Origin: Marinospirillum insulare DSM 21763
Lineage (GTDB): Bacteria > Pseudomonadota > Gammaproteobacteria > Pseudomonadales > Halomonadaceae
Length of the DNA stretch: 64,000 nucleotides
Assembly: GCF_000686905.1 (NCBI RefSeq)
Contig: NZ_JMLW01000014.1
Span: 17,633-81,632, forward strand
Reading direction: 5' to 3'
A program made the translations under genes and the position numbers. The notes beneath the pieces are model-generated. The model searched no databases. It was not told where the DNA came from and saw nothing but the letters and a program-made list of their open reading frames with translations. Of the stretch, positions 29,325 through 37,317 are shown piece by piece (within the stretch, counting starts at the first letter, position 1; every line of letters starts with the position of its first letter).

Positions 29325-30824
29325 TTACTTCATGGAGATAGTGGTGTTCACGCCTTCTGAAATACTGTCTGGCTGGAACCAACGCTCGGTTACTGTCTTG
29401 CTGTGTGTCCAGAACTTCACTGCTTCTTTACCATTAGGACCTAATGGACCTAAACGTGAAGCACGTGAACCAGTGAAGCTGAAGTAAGCAACTGGCACAG
29501 GAATTGGCATGTTAATACCTACCTGACCTACATCAATTTCGTTTTGGAACTTGTGCGCAGCCCAACCCGAAGCGGTAAAGATTGAAGTACCGTTACCATT
29601 TTCATTCGCATTAATGTAAGCAATCGCTTCTTCTAAGGTTTCAACACCTACAATGCAAAGGACAGGGCCAAAAATTTCTTGTGAATAAATATCCATTTCT
29701 GGGGTTACATCGGTGAACACTGTTGGGCCAACAAAGTTACCCTTTTCATAACCTTTAACCACTGGGTTACGGCCATCTAGCGCCAAAGTTGCACCTTGAG
29801 CAACGCCAGAATCGATTAGCTTAACAATTCTGTCTCTAGCTTGCGGTGAAACCACTGGGCAAACATCAACCTTAACGTCTGTACCTGGGCCAACCTTCAT
29901 GGTTTTAGAGCGTTCAACTATATCGGCAGACCATTCACGCGCTTCACCCACTAAAATAACCACTGGGTTAGCCATGCAACGTTGACCCGCAGCACCAAAG
30001 GCAGAGCCTAGCAGTGCATCAATGGCTTGGTTTTTGTTGGCATCAGGCAAAACAACCGCGTGGTTTTTAGCGCCCATCATGCACTGAGCACGCTTACCAG
30101 CACGACCAGCATGGTCATAAATAATTTTACCAACGTGGCTAGAACCAATGAAGGATACGGCTTTAATGTGTTCATGTTCACATAAACGCTGGGCTACTTC
30201 TGGACCACCATGAATTACGTTTAATACGCCAGGTGGCAAGCCAGCTTCGTGCGCTAGTTCAACTAAACGCAAGCTAGAAGTTGGGTCTTGCTCAGAAGGC
30301 TTAAGTACAAAGGTGTTACCCGTTGCAATAGCAATAGGGAACATAAAGCAGGGCAACATAATAGGGAAGTTAAATGCAGTAATACCAGCGCCCACACCTA
30401 AAGGCTGCTTTAGGGTATAAACGTTAACGCCTGTCGCTACGTTTTCTGCCATTTCACTGATTTGTAGTGAAGGGATAGAACAAGCGTGTTCGATTACTTC
30501 TAAACCACGACCCACTTCACCTTCAGCATCTGGCAAAGTTTTACCGTGTTCTTCGGTGATTAAAGCAGCTAACTCTTTAGCATTGTCACGCACTAGCTGT
30601 TGGAACTTAAGCATAATACGCATACGCGCAGCTAAAGAAGTATTACGCCAAGTTTTGAAGGCTTCGTTAGCATTTTCAATCGCTGCGTCTACTTCATCTA
30701 GCGTACAGAAAGGAACACGCGCAACCACTTCTTGCGTTGCTGGGTTAAGAACATCACGCCAGTCGGTTGACTGAGAGATGACTTCTTTACCACCAATAAT
30801 CATAGGAGTTTGACGTACGGTCAT
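29325..30824 (-). CDS. mmsA: Methylmalonate-semialdehyde dehydrogenase (CoA-acylating)
   Basis: Converts methylmalonate semialdehyde to propionyl-CoA in valine catabolism (also malonate semialdehyde to acetyl-CoA). The 499-residue aldehyde dehydrogenase has catalytic C283 in FGAAGQRCMANP. The general-base glutamate of hydrolytic ALDHs is replaced, with CMMGAKNH in its place, the hallmark of the CoA-dependent MmsA group. GAGITAFNFPIMLPCFMFP is also typical. It is divergent from a LysR gene with palindromes between. Malonate semialdehyde from acrylate breakdown could also reach it. Confidence 0.95.
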   Translation of the reverse strand: MTVRQTPMIIGGKEVISQSTDWRDVLNPATQEVVARVPFCTLDEVDAAIENANEAFKTWRNTSLAARMRIMLKFQQLVRDNAKELAALITEEHGKTLPDAEGEVGRGLEVIEHACSIPSLQISEMAENVATGVNVYTLKQPLGVGAGITAFNFPIMLPCFMFPIAIATGNTFVLKPSEQDPTSSLRLVELAHEAGLPPGVLNVIHGGPEVAQRLCEHEHIKAVSFIGSSHVGKIIYDHAGRAGKRAQCMMGAKNHAVVLPDANKNQAIDALLGSAFGAAGQRCMANPVVILVGEAREWSADIVERSKTMKVGPGTDVKVDVCPVVSPQARDRIVKLIDSGVAQGATLALDGRNPVVKGYEKGNFVGPTVFTDVTPEMDIYSQEIFGPVLCIVGVETLEEAIAYINANENGNGTSIFTASGWAAHKFQNEIDVGQVGINMPIPVPVAYFSFTGSRASRLGPLGPNGKEAVKFWTHSKTVTERWFQPDSISEGVNTTISMK

Positions 30825-30979
30825 GGCTTACCTCTTTTAGTTAGCATACTTCTTTATAGTTAGAGTGCTGCAAATGCTCGACCTGAACTAAGCTTTATTA
30901 ATTATTACTTTAAATACCTAGCTAGGTAACTTGGTTAACATCTTAGACACTCGCATCACTTCTTGACAAGCCACCTAAG

Positions 30980-31005
30980 TGCAAGGCAGGCTTGCATAAA
31001 TGCAA
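30980..31005. promoter_or_regulatory. Overlapping palindromes in the mmsA/LysR divergent promoter
   Basis: TGCAAG-GCAGG-CTTGCA (30980-30996) and TTGCAT-AA-ATGCAA (30992-31005) overlap about 35-60 bp upstream of the LysR start. LysR regulators usually bind such dyads next to their own gene. Confidence 0.55.
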
Positions 31006-31038
31006 AGCAGTTAACTAGATCTAGAAAAAGAGCTGAAA

Positions 31039-31956
31039 ATGGATTGGGATGATATACGAATTTTTTTAGAATTAGCTCGAACAGAAAAACTAAGTGAAGC
31101 AGCAAAGCGTTTACGTATCAATGCTTCCACTGTATCTAGGCGTTTACACCGTTTAGAAACACAGCTGGAAGTGCAACTGTTTGAACGTGGGCCTGATGGT
31201 CACCAGCTAACCAGCCAAGGACAACTGCTTTTAGCAACAGCAAGACAAATGGAGCAACAAGCGCTGACTGCTAGTGAAATTCTGCAAGGGCTAGGTGAAG
31301 AAAGCATAGGTTCAGTAAGAATAGGCTCTACCGAAGGCTTTGGTAGCTTTTTTATTACACCGCAACTCAGTGAATTTTGTCGCCAAAATCCACGCCTAGT
31401 GGTTGAACTCTTACCCATGCCGCGCTTTATCAAATTAACTCGACATGAAGCAGACATGGCAGTGACCATTGAACGCCCAAGGCACACCAGTTTAGTTGTC
31501 ACCAAGCTCTGTGATTATCGCCTTAAACTCTATGCCACTGAAAACTACCTAGAAAATGCGCCGCCACTGAATAAAATAGAAGACTTAAACCGCCACCGTT
31601 TAATTGGCTATATCGATGACTTACTCTTTTCAGACCAGCTGAATTATATGGATAGGCTTTTACCCGATGCCCAGCAAGTTTTTCGTAGCACCAGTGTTAT
31701 TGCTCAATACACCATGGCAAAAGCAGGTCTGGGTGTGGCTATTCTGCCCTGTTTTATGGCCAAAGAAGCCCCAGAACTAAAACCTATTTTAGAAGAACCA
31801 CTCACCTTAACGCGCAGTTTTTGGCTAGCCGCCCAGCCAGAACGCAAACGCCTAGCTAGAGTAGAAGCCGTTTGGTTGGAATTAAGAAGATTGGTAGAAG
31901 AACAAGAAGATTTGCTGATGGGGGAAGGTCGTGGCGACCTTCTTCAATGTAAGTAA
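31039..31956 (+). CDS. LysR-family transcriptional regulator, divergent from mmsA
   Basis: The 305-residue protein starts with a winged helix-turn-helix (MDWDDIRIFLELARTEKLSEAAKRL..NASTVSRRLHRLE, residues 1-50) and has the LysR effector domain (SVRIGSTEGFG onward). Being divergent from mmsA with dyad sites between, it probably controls mmsA. The effector is unknown. The final codons hold a perfect stem-loop, GAAGGTCG-TGG-CGACCTTC (31924-31942), so the C-terminus RGDLLQ is shaped by it. Confidence 0.9.
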   Translation: MDWDDIRIFLELARTEKLSEAAKRLRINASTVSRRLHRLETQLEVQLFERGPDGHQLTSQGQLLLATARQMEQQALTASEILQGLGEESIGSVRIGSTEGFGSFFITPQLSEFCRQNPRLVVELLPMPRFIKLTRHEADMAVTIERPRHTSLVVTKLCDYRLKLYATENYLENAPPLNKIEDLNRHRLIGYIDDLLFSDQLNYMDRLLPDAQQVFRSTSVIAQYTMAKAGLGVAILPCFMAKEAPELKPILEEPLTLTRSFWLAAQPERKRLARVEAVWLELRRLVEEQEDLLMGEGRGDLLQCK

Positions 31957-32001
31957 TAAATACCTAAGAAAAATGGTTCCTGTCCACCTCAGGGCGTGTT
32001 G

Positions 32002-32973
32002 TTATGAGTTTTCACCTAGATGAATGGCAAACTGTTGGAGCATATATTCATCACTAAGTGGAGGGTAGAGTATTTTTAGTTTTTCGTAAGAACTTTCTTT
32101 AACCAATACAGGCACAGCTATTTTTTCTGCTACATTTGAATCAGATAGCTCAAAATTTTTATTTATATCAAATGAATCAATAGCTTCTGATAATACCTCT
32201 GAGTCAAGTGAGCCTAACAAAAGTTCTAAATATTTCGCAGTGCTTTTAGTTAGCCAGACTTTCACCAACCCCCCATCCACAAGAACACCCTGAACTTTAA
32301 AATAATATAAATTCTCATCATTCGGAGCGGGGACGTCGAAATATGGTTGAATTTTGGCACCAGCGGTTGTTGTGATAGAGTATTTTTTTTTGCCAGATTC
32401 TTTCTCATAAACCCATAGACTTCGGGAAGATTTTCGTGATCCCCTTGCCGGAGTTATGCTCCATTCTGCATAAAAGTCGTTAACATTGGGCTTTGTCATT
32501 TCCTCTTCAAAATACAAAAACTCATCTAATGTATCTTTCCATAAGAGCCAACCAATACGCATATCTGCTGATTTATTTGTAGAGTTAGCCTTTACCGCTT
32601 CAGATCTTGTATCTATTAGCTCATTATACTGAGCTAATATATTTTCCATTGCTTTTTTTGGGTCACTTTCGTCTGGAATTCTAATACTTCTGGTTCCAGC
32701 AGGATGCATTTTTGTTGTTCCACATTCATTCAATATACTTCCTGATTTTGTTACCCTCAGCATTTTATGTTCTACGCCAAGACCTTCATGGTTAATATCG
32801 ATATGCAGATTACTCCAGTCTGTCTCAGGAATTTTTTTGGTATTACAGTAAACAAAATCCCAATCGCCTTCTTCCATTTTTCGACCAAGCATTGTTGATA
32901 CTTTTGCAGATAAAATATCCATTGCGATATTTTTTTCTTCTTCAGTAAAAGCTTCTAATGTTTTAACTGCCAT
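32002..32973 (-). CDS. Unrecognised protein, probable type II restriction endonuclease partner of the adjacent methyltransferase
   Basis: I do not recognise the 323-residue sequence. It overlaps the end of a C5-cytosine methyltransferase by 11 bp on the same strand, the usual layout of a restriction-modification pair. A possible PD-(D/E)XK active site is D59...E68-H-K70 in DINHEGLGVEHKML, preceded by a strand-like region; this is only a pattern match. No membrane segment or signal peptide is seen. Alternatives are a nickase or a methylase accessory protein. Codon use looks more A/T-rich than the flanking core genes. Confidence 0.6.
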   Translation of the reverse strand: MAVKTLEAFTEEEKNIAMDILSAKVSTMLGRKMEEGDWDFVYCNTKKIPETDWSNLHIDINHEGLGVEHKMLRVTKSGSILNECGTTKMHPAGTRSIRIPDESDPKKAMENILAQYNELIDTRSEAVKANSTNKSADMRIGWLLWKDTLDEFLYFEEEMTKPNVNDFYAEWSITPARGSRKSSRSLWVYEKESGKKKYSITTTAGAKIQPYFDVPAPNDENLYYFKVQGVLVDGGLVKVWLTKSTAKYLELLLGSLDSEVLSEAIDSFDINKNFELSDSNVAEKIAVPVLVKESSYEKLKILYPPLSDEYMLQQFAIHLGENS

Positions 32974-34315
32974 ACTTTTCTTCCGCTTCTAATATTGCAT
33001 TACCTATGATTTTACCTAATAGTGGCGGGACTGCATTACCTATCTGGAATGCTCGTTGCATCCTTGTCCCATGTAAATACCAAGATGCAGGAAAAGTCTG
33101 TAATTTCAATAGCTCTTCGTCAGACAGGTATTCGTGCTCTACTGGGACAGGCGGAGTGTCCCCTTGCTTCCTTCCTTTAGTTGCCCACTGCTGCCTAAAT
33201 AGCTGCTTTTCTGGAACACCATTAGGTGCAAACGCTAACTTTGCTCCTTGATGTGCCCCTATCGTGGGTGAAGGTCTATCGAATGTCCAAGTTACAGGTT
33301 CATCATGTGGGCGAACTACATTTTTCACCCATAACCTTGCTTTTTCAGAGTTGATTTCTCCATAGATAGGGTGTGTGCCAGGCCATAACGCATCATACAT
33401 AGTTACCCACGGTCTCAGCTCACTTCCAGAAAATAACTCCTCTTGCTGTTGTTTTTTGTTTGGTTTTCCGTGAGTTGCCTCCGGCCAATCAAAATCCAAC
33501 CCATCTCTACTGCCAACAATAATTAAACGCTCTCGTATTTGAGGGGCACCAAAATCAGCTGCATTCAAAACTTTATGGCTACACTTATAGCCAAGCTTTT
33601 CAAATTCATTAAAAATAATTTTTAATGAACCTCCTGCCTCGTTTCGAATATCCCATGTAGCGTCATTATCACCACATACTATGCATTTTTTGGAGTCTTT
33701 TTGGCTGGAGAAATTCTGTCTGACTTCAAATGGAGCCAAGCTTTCAGAATGGCAACTATTGCAAGTTTGATATATGACATCTGTTTTGGTAAAAGTGATC
33801 CCCTTAACATTTTCAAATAGAAACCATTTAGGATTTAGATCTTTGACAAGCCGTACAAACTCATAAAAAAGATCACCATTCTTCGTACAGTCCAGCGACT
33901 TTTGCTTCCCAGCTTTGCTAAATGGTTGACAAGGTGGCCCTCCAGCAATACAAAATAAGTCGTTATCTATTAAACGTTCAAATTCGGAGGATGGTACTTC
34001 TCTAATATCACCTTCAATAACTTTACACTCTTGGAGATATTTTTCTTTATGTGTGCGTGTCTTTATTCTTTGAAAGAATAGCTGCTTATCAATTTCAGAT
34101 AACCGTTTAAAACAGGGTTGCTTTAATGCCTCCTCTACAAACGTATCAACTTCATTAGAGTTTAGGTTGCAGAGCATTTTATTTTTTCTAAGCGTTTCAC
34201 ATGCCTGAGGTTCAAGTTCATTTGCAACTATGGTTGTAAATCCTGCTTGTTCTAAACCGAGATCTAGCCCACCTGCACCAGCGAAAAGAGAAATTAATGA
34301 TCGTTTTTGAGTCAT
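32963..34315 (-). CDS. DNA (cytosine-5-)-methyltransferase with zinc-ribbon-like insert
   Basis: The 450-residue protein has the C5-MTase motifs in order: I (LFAGAGGLDLGLEQAGF), IV with catalytic C129 (GGPPCQPFSKAGKQ), VI (FLFENVKG), VIII (QIRERLIIVG) and X (QIGNAVPPLLGKIIGNAI). Between motifs VI and VIII are C185-x2-C188 and C211-x2-C214, a probable zinc ribbon. The target recognition region near residues 290-400 does not tell me the DNA site. Its end overlaps the putative endonuclease gene. The pair sits between mmsA-LysR and murB and looks acquired. Confidence 0.95.
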   Translation of the reverse strand: MTQKRSLISLFAGAGGLDLGLEQAGFTTIVANELEPQACETLRKNKMLCNLNSNEVDTFVEEALKQPCFKRLSEIDKQLFFQRIKTRTHKEKYLQECKVIEGDIREVPSSEFERLIDNDLFCIAGGPPCQPFSKAGKQKSLDCTKNGDLFYEFVRLVKDLNPKWFLFENVKGITFTKTDVIYQTCNSCHSESLAPFEVRQNFSSQKDSKKCIVCGDNDATWDIRNEAGGSLKIIFNEFEKLGYKCSHKVLNAADFGAPQIRERLIIVGSRDGLDFDWPEATHGKPNKKQQQEELFSGSELRPWVTMYDALWPGTHPIYGEINSEKARLWVKNVVRPHDEPVTWTFDRPSPTIGAHQGAKLAFAPNGVPEKQLFRQQWATKGRKQGDTPPVPVEHEYLSDEELLKLQTFPASWYLHGTRMQRAFQIGNAVPPLLGKIIGNAILEAEEKYGS

Positions 34316-34490
34316 TTACGAATTACCTTGTTAGTATAGTTTTTTAGTGATATACAGGCATACTAAATATCATCTACATCTACCAAAAAATCAGCATATA
34401 CACTTACTGGCAGCCTCGGGCGGCAGTAATAAAGCTAAACCCAACAATAACAAACATAATTTTAGGTTTTAAACAAAATAGACTATGCAA
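34316..34490. other. Intergenic gap between methyltransferase and murB
   Basis: About 175 bp, A/T-rich, no gene or clear repeat. It probably holds the promoter of the restriction-modification pair. No direct repeats marking an insertion were seen. Confidence 0.4.
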
Positions 34491-35540
34491 TCAAACAACC
34501 ACCAACTCTGGTTCTCTTTCTAACAGTATATTAAAACGACTTTTAACTGTGCTGGTTATTTCTTCTGCTAGGGCTAATAAGTCTTGTGCTGTGCCACCGC
34601 CGGTGTGTATAAGCACTAAAGCTTGTTGGTCATGTACGCCAACACTGCCACGTTTAGCACCTTTAAAACTACACTGATCTATTAACCAAGCGGCGGCTAA
34701 TTTACAGCCGTTGGTTGCTGGGTAGTGGGGCATTTTGGGGTAGAGTTTTAATAACTCATCGGCTTGTTGCTGGCTAATGACTGGGTTTTTAAAAAAGCTG
34801 CCGGCATTACCAATTTTGGCTGGGTCAGGGAGTTTAGATTGGCGTAGCTCAGTGACGACTTGGGCAATTAGCTGGGGTAATGGCAGGTTTGCAGTTTCTG
34901 GCTGTTGTTGTTTTTCTTCTAAACGCTGCTGTAAATCGGCATAGCCTAAACGGGGTTCTGCTTGTTTAGAAAGCTGTAACTGCAAGGCGGTAATAATAAA
35001 CCGGCCTTTCCAGTCATGTTTAAAGCGGCTGTCTCTATAACCTAAAACGCAATTTTTCGCGGCGATAATATCGAACTTGGCTGGCTGTCCATGTTCTGGC
35101 AACCAATAACCTTCTACGGCTTGTAGTGTGTCGGCTAGCTCAACGCCATAAGCGCCGATATTTTGAATAGGAGCCGCGCCAGCTTGGCCGGGGATTAGAG
35201 CCAAGTTTTCTAACCCAAAATAGCCTTTACTGGTGGTATCTAATACTAATTGTTGCCAAGAATAGCCAGCTGAGACTTTTAATATTAAATTATCTGGTTC
35301 AATTTCAGGCCATTCTAAGGCATGTGGTTTTTGTTGTAACACTACCGCTTTTAAATTGCCCTGAAAAATAACATTGCTACCACCGCCCAAAGGAAATACC
35401 GGCAAGGCTTGTGAACTAGCAAAATCAAAAACTTCGGGTAAGTCTTCGGGCTTTTCAGCTTGCACTAACCAACTAGCTTGGGCAGTAAATCCCAAGGTAT
35501 TTAGCTGATCAAGCTTAGCAAGCGGTATTTTACTCAGCAT
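34491..35540 (-). CDS. murB: UDP-N-acetylenolpyruvoylglucosamine reductase
   Basis: NADPH/FAD enzyme making UDP-MurNAc for peptidoglycan. The 349-residue protein has the FAD-binding FPLGGGSNVIF block (about 49-59), PGQAGAAPIQNIGAYG and the catalytic S248 in GNAGSFFKNP, plus the type I (E. coli-like) insertion with LGYADLQQRL. It is the last gene of the ycaR-kdsB-phosphatase-murB run, with 3 bp between it and the phosphatase gene. Confidence 0.95.
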   Translation of the reverse strand: MLSKIPLAKLDQLNTLGFTAQASWLVQAEKPEDLPEVFDFASSQALPVFPLGGGSNVIFQGNLKAVVLQQKPHALEWPEIEPDNLILKVSAGYSWQQLVLDTTSKGYFGLENLALIPGQAGAAPIQNIGAYGVELADTLQAVEGYWLPEHGQPAKFDIIAAKNCVLGYRDSRFKHDWKGRFIITALQLQLSKQAEPRLGYADLQQRLEEKQQQPETANLPLPQLIAQVVTELRQSKLPDPAKIGNAGSFFKNPVISQQQADELLKLYPKMPHYPATNGCKLAAAWLIDQCSFKGAKRGSVGVHDQQALVLIHTGGGTAQDLLALAEEITSTVKSRFNILLEREPELVVV

Positions 35541-35543
35541 CGT

Positions 35544-36020
35544 TTAAAAGCCGTGCGTTTTACGAATTTGTATCAATAAACGCTTACAGGCAGATTCGAC
35601 TAAATCAACCACCTGATGAAAGCCAGTGTCACCACCATAGTAAGGGTCGGGTACTTCTTTAATGGCCGAAGGGTTGAAACTTAACAGTAAACGAATTTTT
35701 TCTAACTGTTCTAATTCCATCACCAAGTCTTCAACATCGGCTTGGTTCTGTTTATCCATCACTAGCACATAGTCAAAGGTGTCTAGGTCTTCTGCAGTAA
35801 ATTGGCGCGCACGCAAGGCAGATAAATCGTAACCTCTATCTAAACCTACTTTTTGGGTACGTTCATCGGGCGCTTTACCTACATGCGCATCACTGGTTCC
35901 AGCAGAGTCTATTTGAATTTTATCTTGCAAATCTGCTGCTTCAACAAGTGTACGAAACACTCCTTCAGCAGTAGGGGAACGACAAATATTACCTAAACAA
36001 ACGAATAAAACCTTAATCAT
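35544..36020 (-). CDS. Low-molecular-weight protein-tyrosine phosphatase
   Basis: The 158-residue protein starts with MIKVLFVCLGNICRSPTAEG, the CX5R loop with nucleophile C8 and R14, and carries the general acid in VPDPYYGG near residue 122. Such enzymes dephosphorylate tyrosines in small regulatory or polysaccharide-related kinases. A sugar-export kinase is not nearby. In gammaproteobacteria it is often encoded between kdsB and murB, as here. Confidence 0.93.
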   Translation of the reverse strand: MIKVLFVCLGNICRSPTAEGVFRTLVEAADLQDKIQIDSAGTSDAHVGKAPDERTQKVGLDRGYDLSALRARQFTAEDLDTFDYVLVMDKQNQADVEDLVMELEQLEKIRLLLSFNPSAIKEVPDPYYGGDTGFHQVVDLVESACKRLLIQIRKTHGF

Positions 36021-36043
36021 TTTTCACTCAACAAATTATTTAA

Positions 36044-36832
36044 TTAGCCAGCTAGATTTTTCAGCAACAAGGCCTGAAGGCGCTGGTAGTCTTCAGGTGT
36101 ATCAATACCTTGCGGATGTGGCTGACAAGCTTCAGCAACATGGATTTTGTGGCCATTCCATAGCGCTCTTAACTGCTCTAGCTGCTCGGCTTGCTCAAGC
36201 GGTGCCGGCTGCCAAGTCACGTACTCATCTAAAAAGTCGACACGGTAAGCATAAATACCAATATGCCGCTGAAAATTAATACCAGCAGGTAAAGCTTGGG
36301 GTTTAAAATCACCAGTTTCATTAGCAAGAAAGTAGTCTCTAGCCCAAGGTTGAGGGCTACGGCTAAAATAAAGTGCTAGGCCGTTTTTATCGGTTACCAC
36401 CTTGACATTATTAGGATTAAAAACAGCTTCTATCTCGGTAATTTTTTCACTCAGGGTAGCTATACTAGCTTGTGTGTTTTTTGCCAAATTAGCTGCCACC
36501 TGATTAATTAATTCAGGTGGAATCATTGGCTCATCTCCCTGCACATTTACCACCAAAGCTGTTTTAGCTAAGTTTAGCTGACTCACTACCTCTTGTAAGC
36601 GATCTGTACCACTGGGATGATCTGCAGCAGTCATACAAACTTCTGCACCAAACTGAGCGGCTGTATCTGCTATGCGCTGGTCATCTGTGGCTATTACCAC
36701 ACGCTCTGCATCACTTAAGCACGTTTGTTGCCACACATGCTGCAACATAGGTTTGCCAGCTAGGTCCAATAAAGGTTTGCCTGGCAAACGTGATGAGGCG
36801 TAACGCGCTGGAATAATTGCTGTAAAGCTCAT
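36044..36832 (-). CDS. kdsB: 3-deoxy-manno-octulosonate cytidylyltransferase
   Basis: Forms CMP-Kdo for lipopolysaccharide core. The 262-residue protein starts [21 protein letters not shown] with the CTP-binding motif, and has [11 protein letters not shown] and RHIGIYAYR near residue 190. It overlaps ycaR by 4 bp. Confidence 0.96.
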   Translation of the reverse strand: MSFTAIIPARYASSRLPGKPLLDLAGKPMLQHVWQQTCLSDAERVVIATDDQRIADTAAQFGAEVCMTAADHPSGTDRLQEVVSQLNLAKTALVVNVQGDEPMIPPELINQVAANLAKNTQASIATLSEKITEIEAVFNPNNVKVVTDKNGLALYFSRSPQPWARDYFLANETGDFKPQALPAGINFQRHIGIYAYRVDFLDEYVTWQPAPLEQAEQLEQLRALWNGHKIHVAEACQPHPQGIDTPEDYQRLQALLLKNLAG

Positions 36833-37017
36833 TTTTTTTCTAACTTTTCTTCAGTCGTCAGCTGCCTTGCTTCACTTTCCAACATAACAGGAAGCCCATC
36901 ACGGACAGGGTAAGCCAACCCACTAGGGCGGCACACTAATTCTTGAGCTTCTTTGTTATAATGCAAAGCCGCATGGGATACAGGGCAGACTAGCAAAGCT
37001 AAAAGTTGCTTATCCAT
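36829..37017 (-). CDS. ycaR: Trm112 family protein YcaR
   Basis: The 62-residue protein ([15 protein letters not shown]...) belongs to the Trm112/UPF0434 family and lies next to kdsB, its usual neighbour. One of the family's zinc-binding positions, C-P, is kept (LVCP), and a later [19 protein letters not shown] is typical. An alternative TTG at 37029 would add four residues. ATG 37017 follows GGAG at good spacing and is preferred. Confidence 0.93.
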   Translation of the reverse strand: MDKQLLALLVCPVSHAALHYNKEAQELVCRPSGLAYPVRDGLPVMLESEARQLTTEEKLEKK

Positions 37018-37317
37018 GAAACGCTCCAAAAGTGAGTTAGTAAAGTGGGTTAGTTAAGAAGTTGGATTGTAACTGAAATACCAAATATTTAAGAGGTCTT
37101 ATTAACCAGCCACACAAAACCTGGCCTCTTAGCTAACAATTTACCATCAACGACCAAAGTTGAAGCCTTCTTGTAACTCGCTAACTTAACTTTGTCGACA
37201 CTTTAAACTACAATGCCAGCGCCTTTTCAAAGACAACGAAATTTTATTCGTTTGCTTAGATATTAAAAAAGTTTTTTTGCAGTAGATAGAATCGCCAACA
37301 GATGAGGGTATAAAATC
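37018..37317 (+). promoter_or_regulatory. ycaR/acnB divergent intergenic region
   Basis: A candidate acnB promoter is TTAACT (37186-37191), a 17-bp spacer and TACAAT (37209-37214). A hairpin pairs TAAGAGGTC (37090-37098) with GGCCTCTTA (37123-37131), one mismatch, with an inner CCAG/CTGG stem and no T-run; it could be an RNA structure or an operator. Nothing else was seen in the gap. Confidence 0.45.

Noticed and set aside
34316..34490. Search for direct repeats marking insertion of the restriction-modification pair
   Set aside because: No convincing pair of flanking repeats was found, so no attachment site is claimed.
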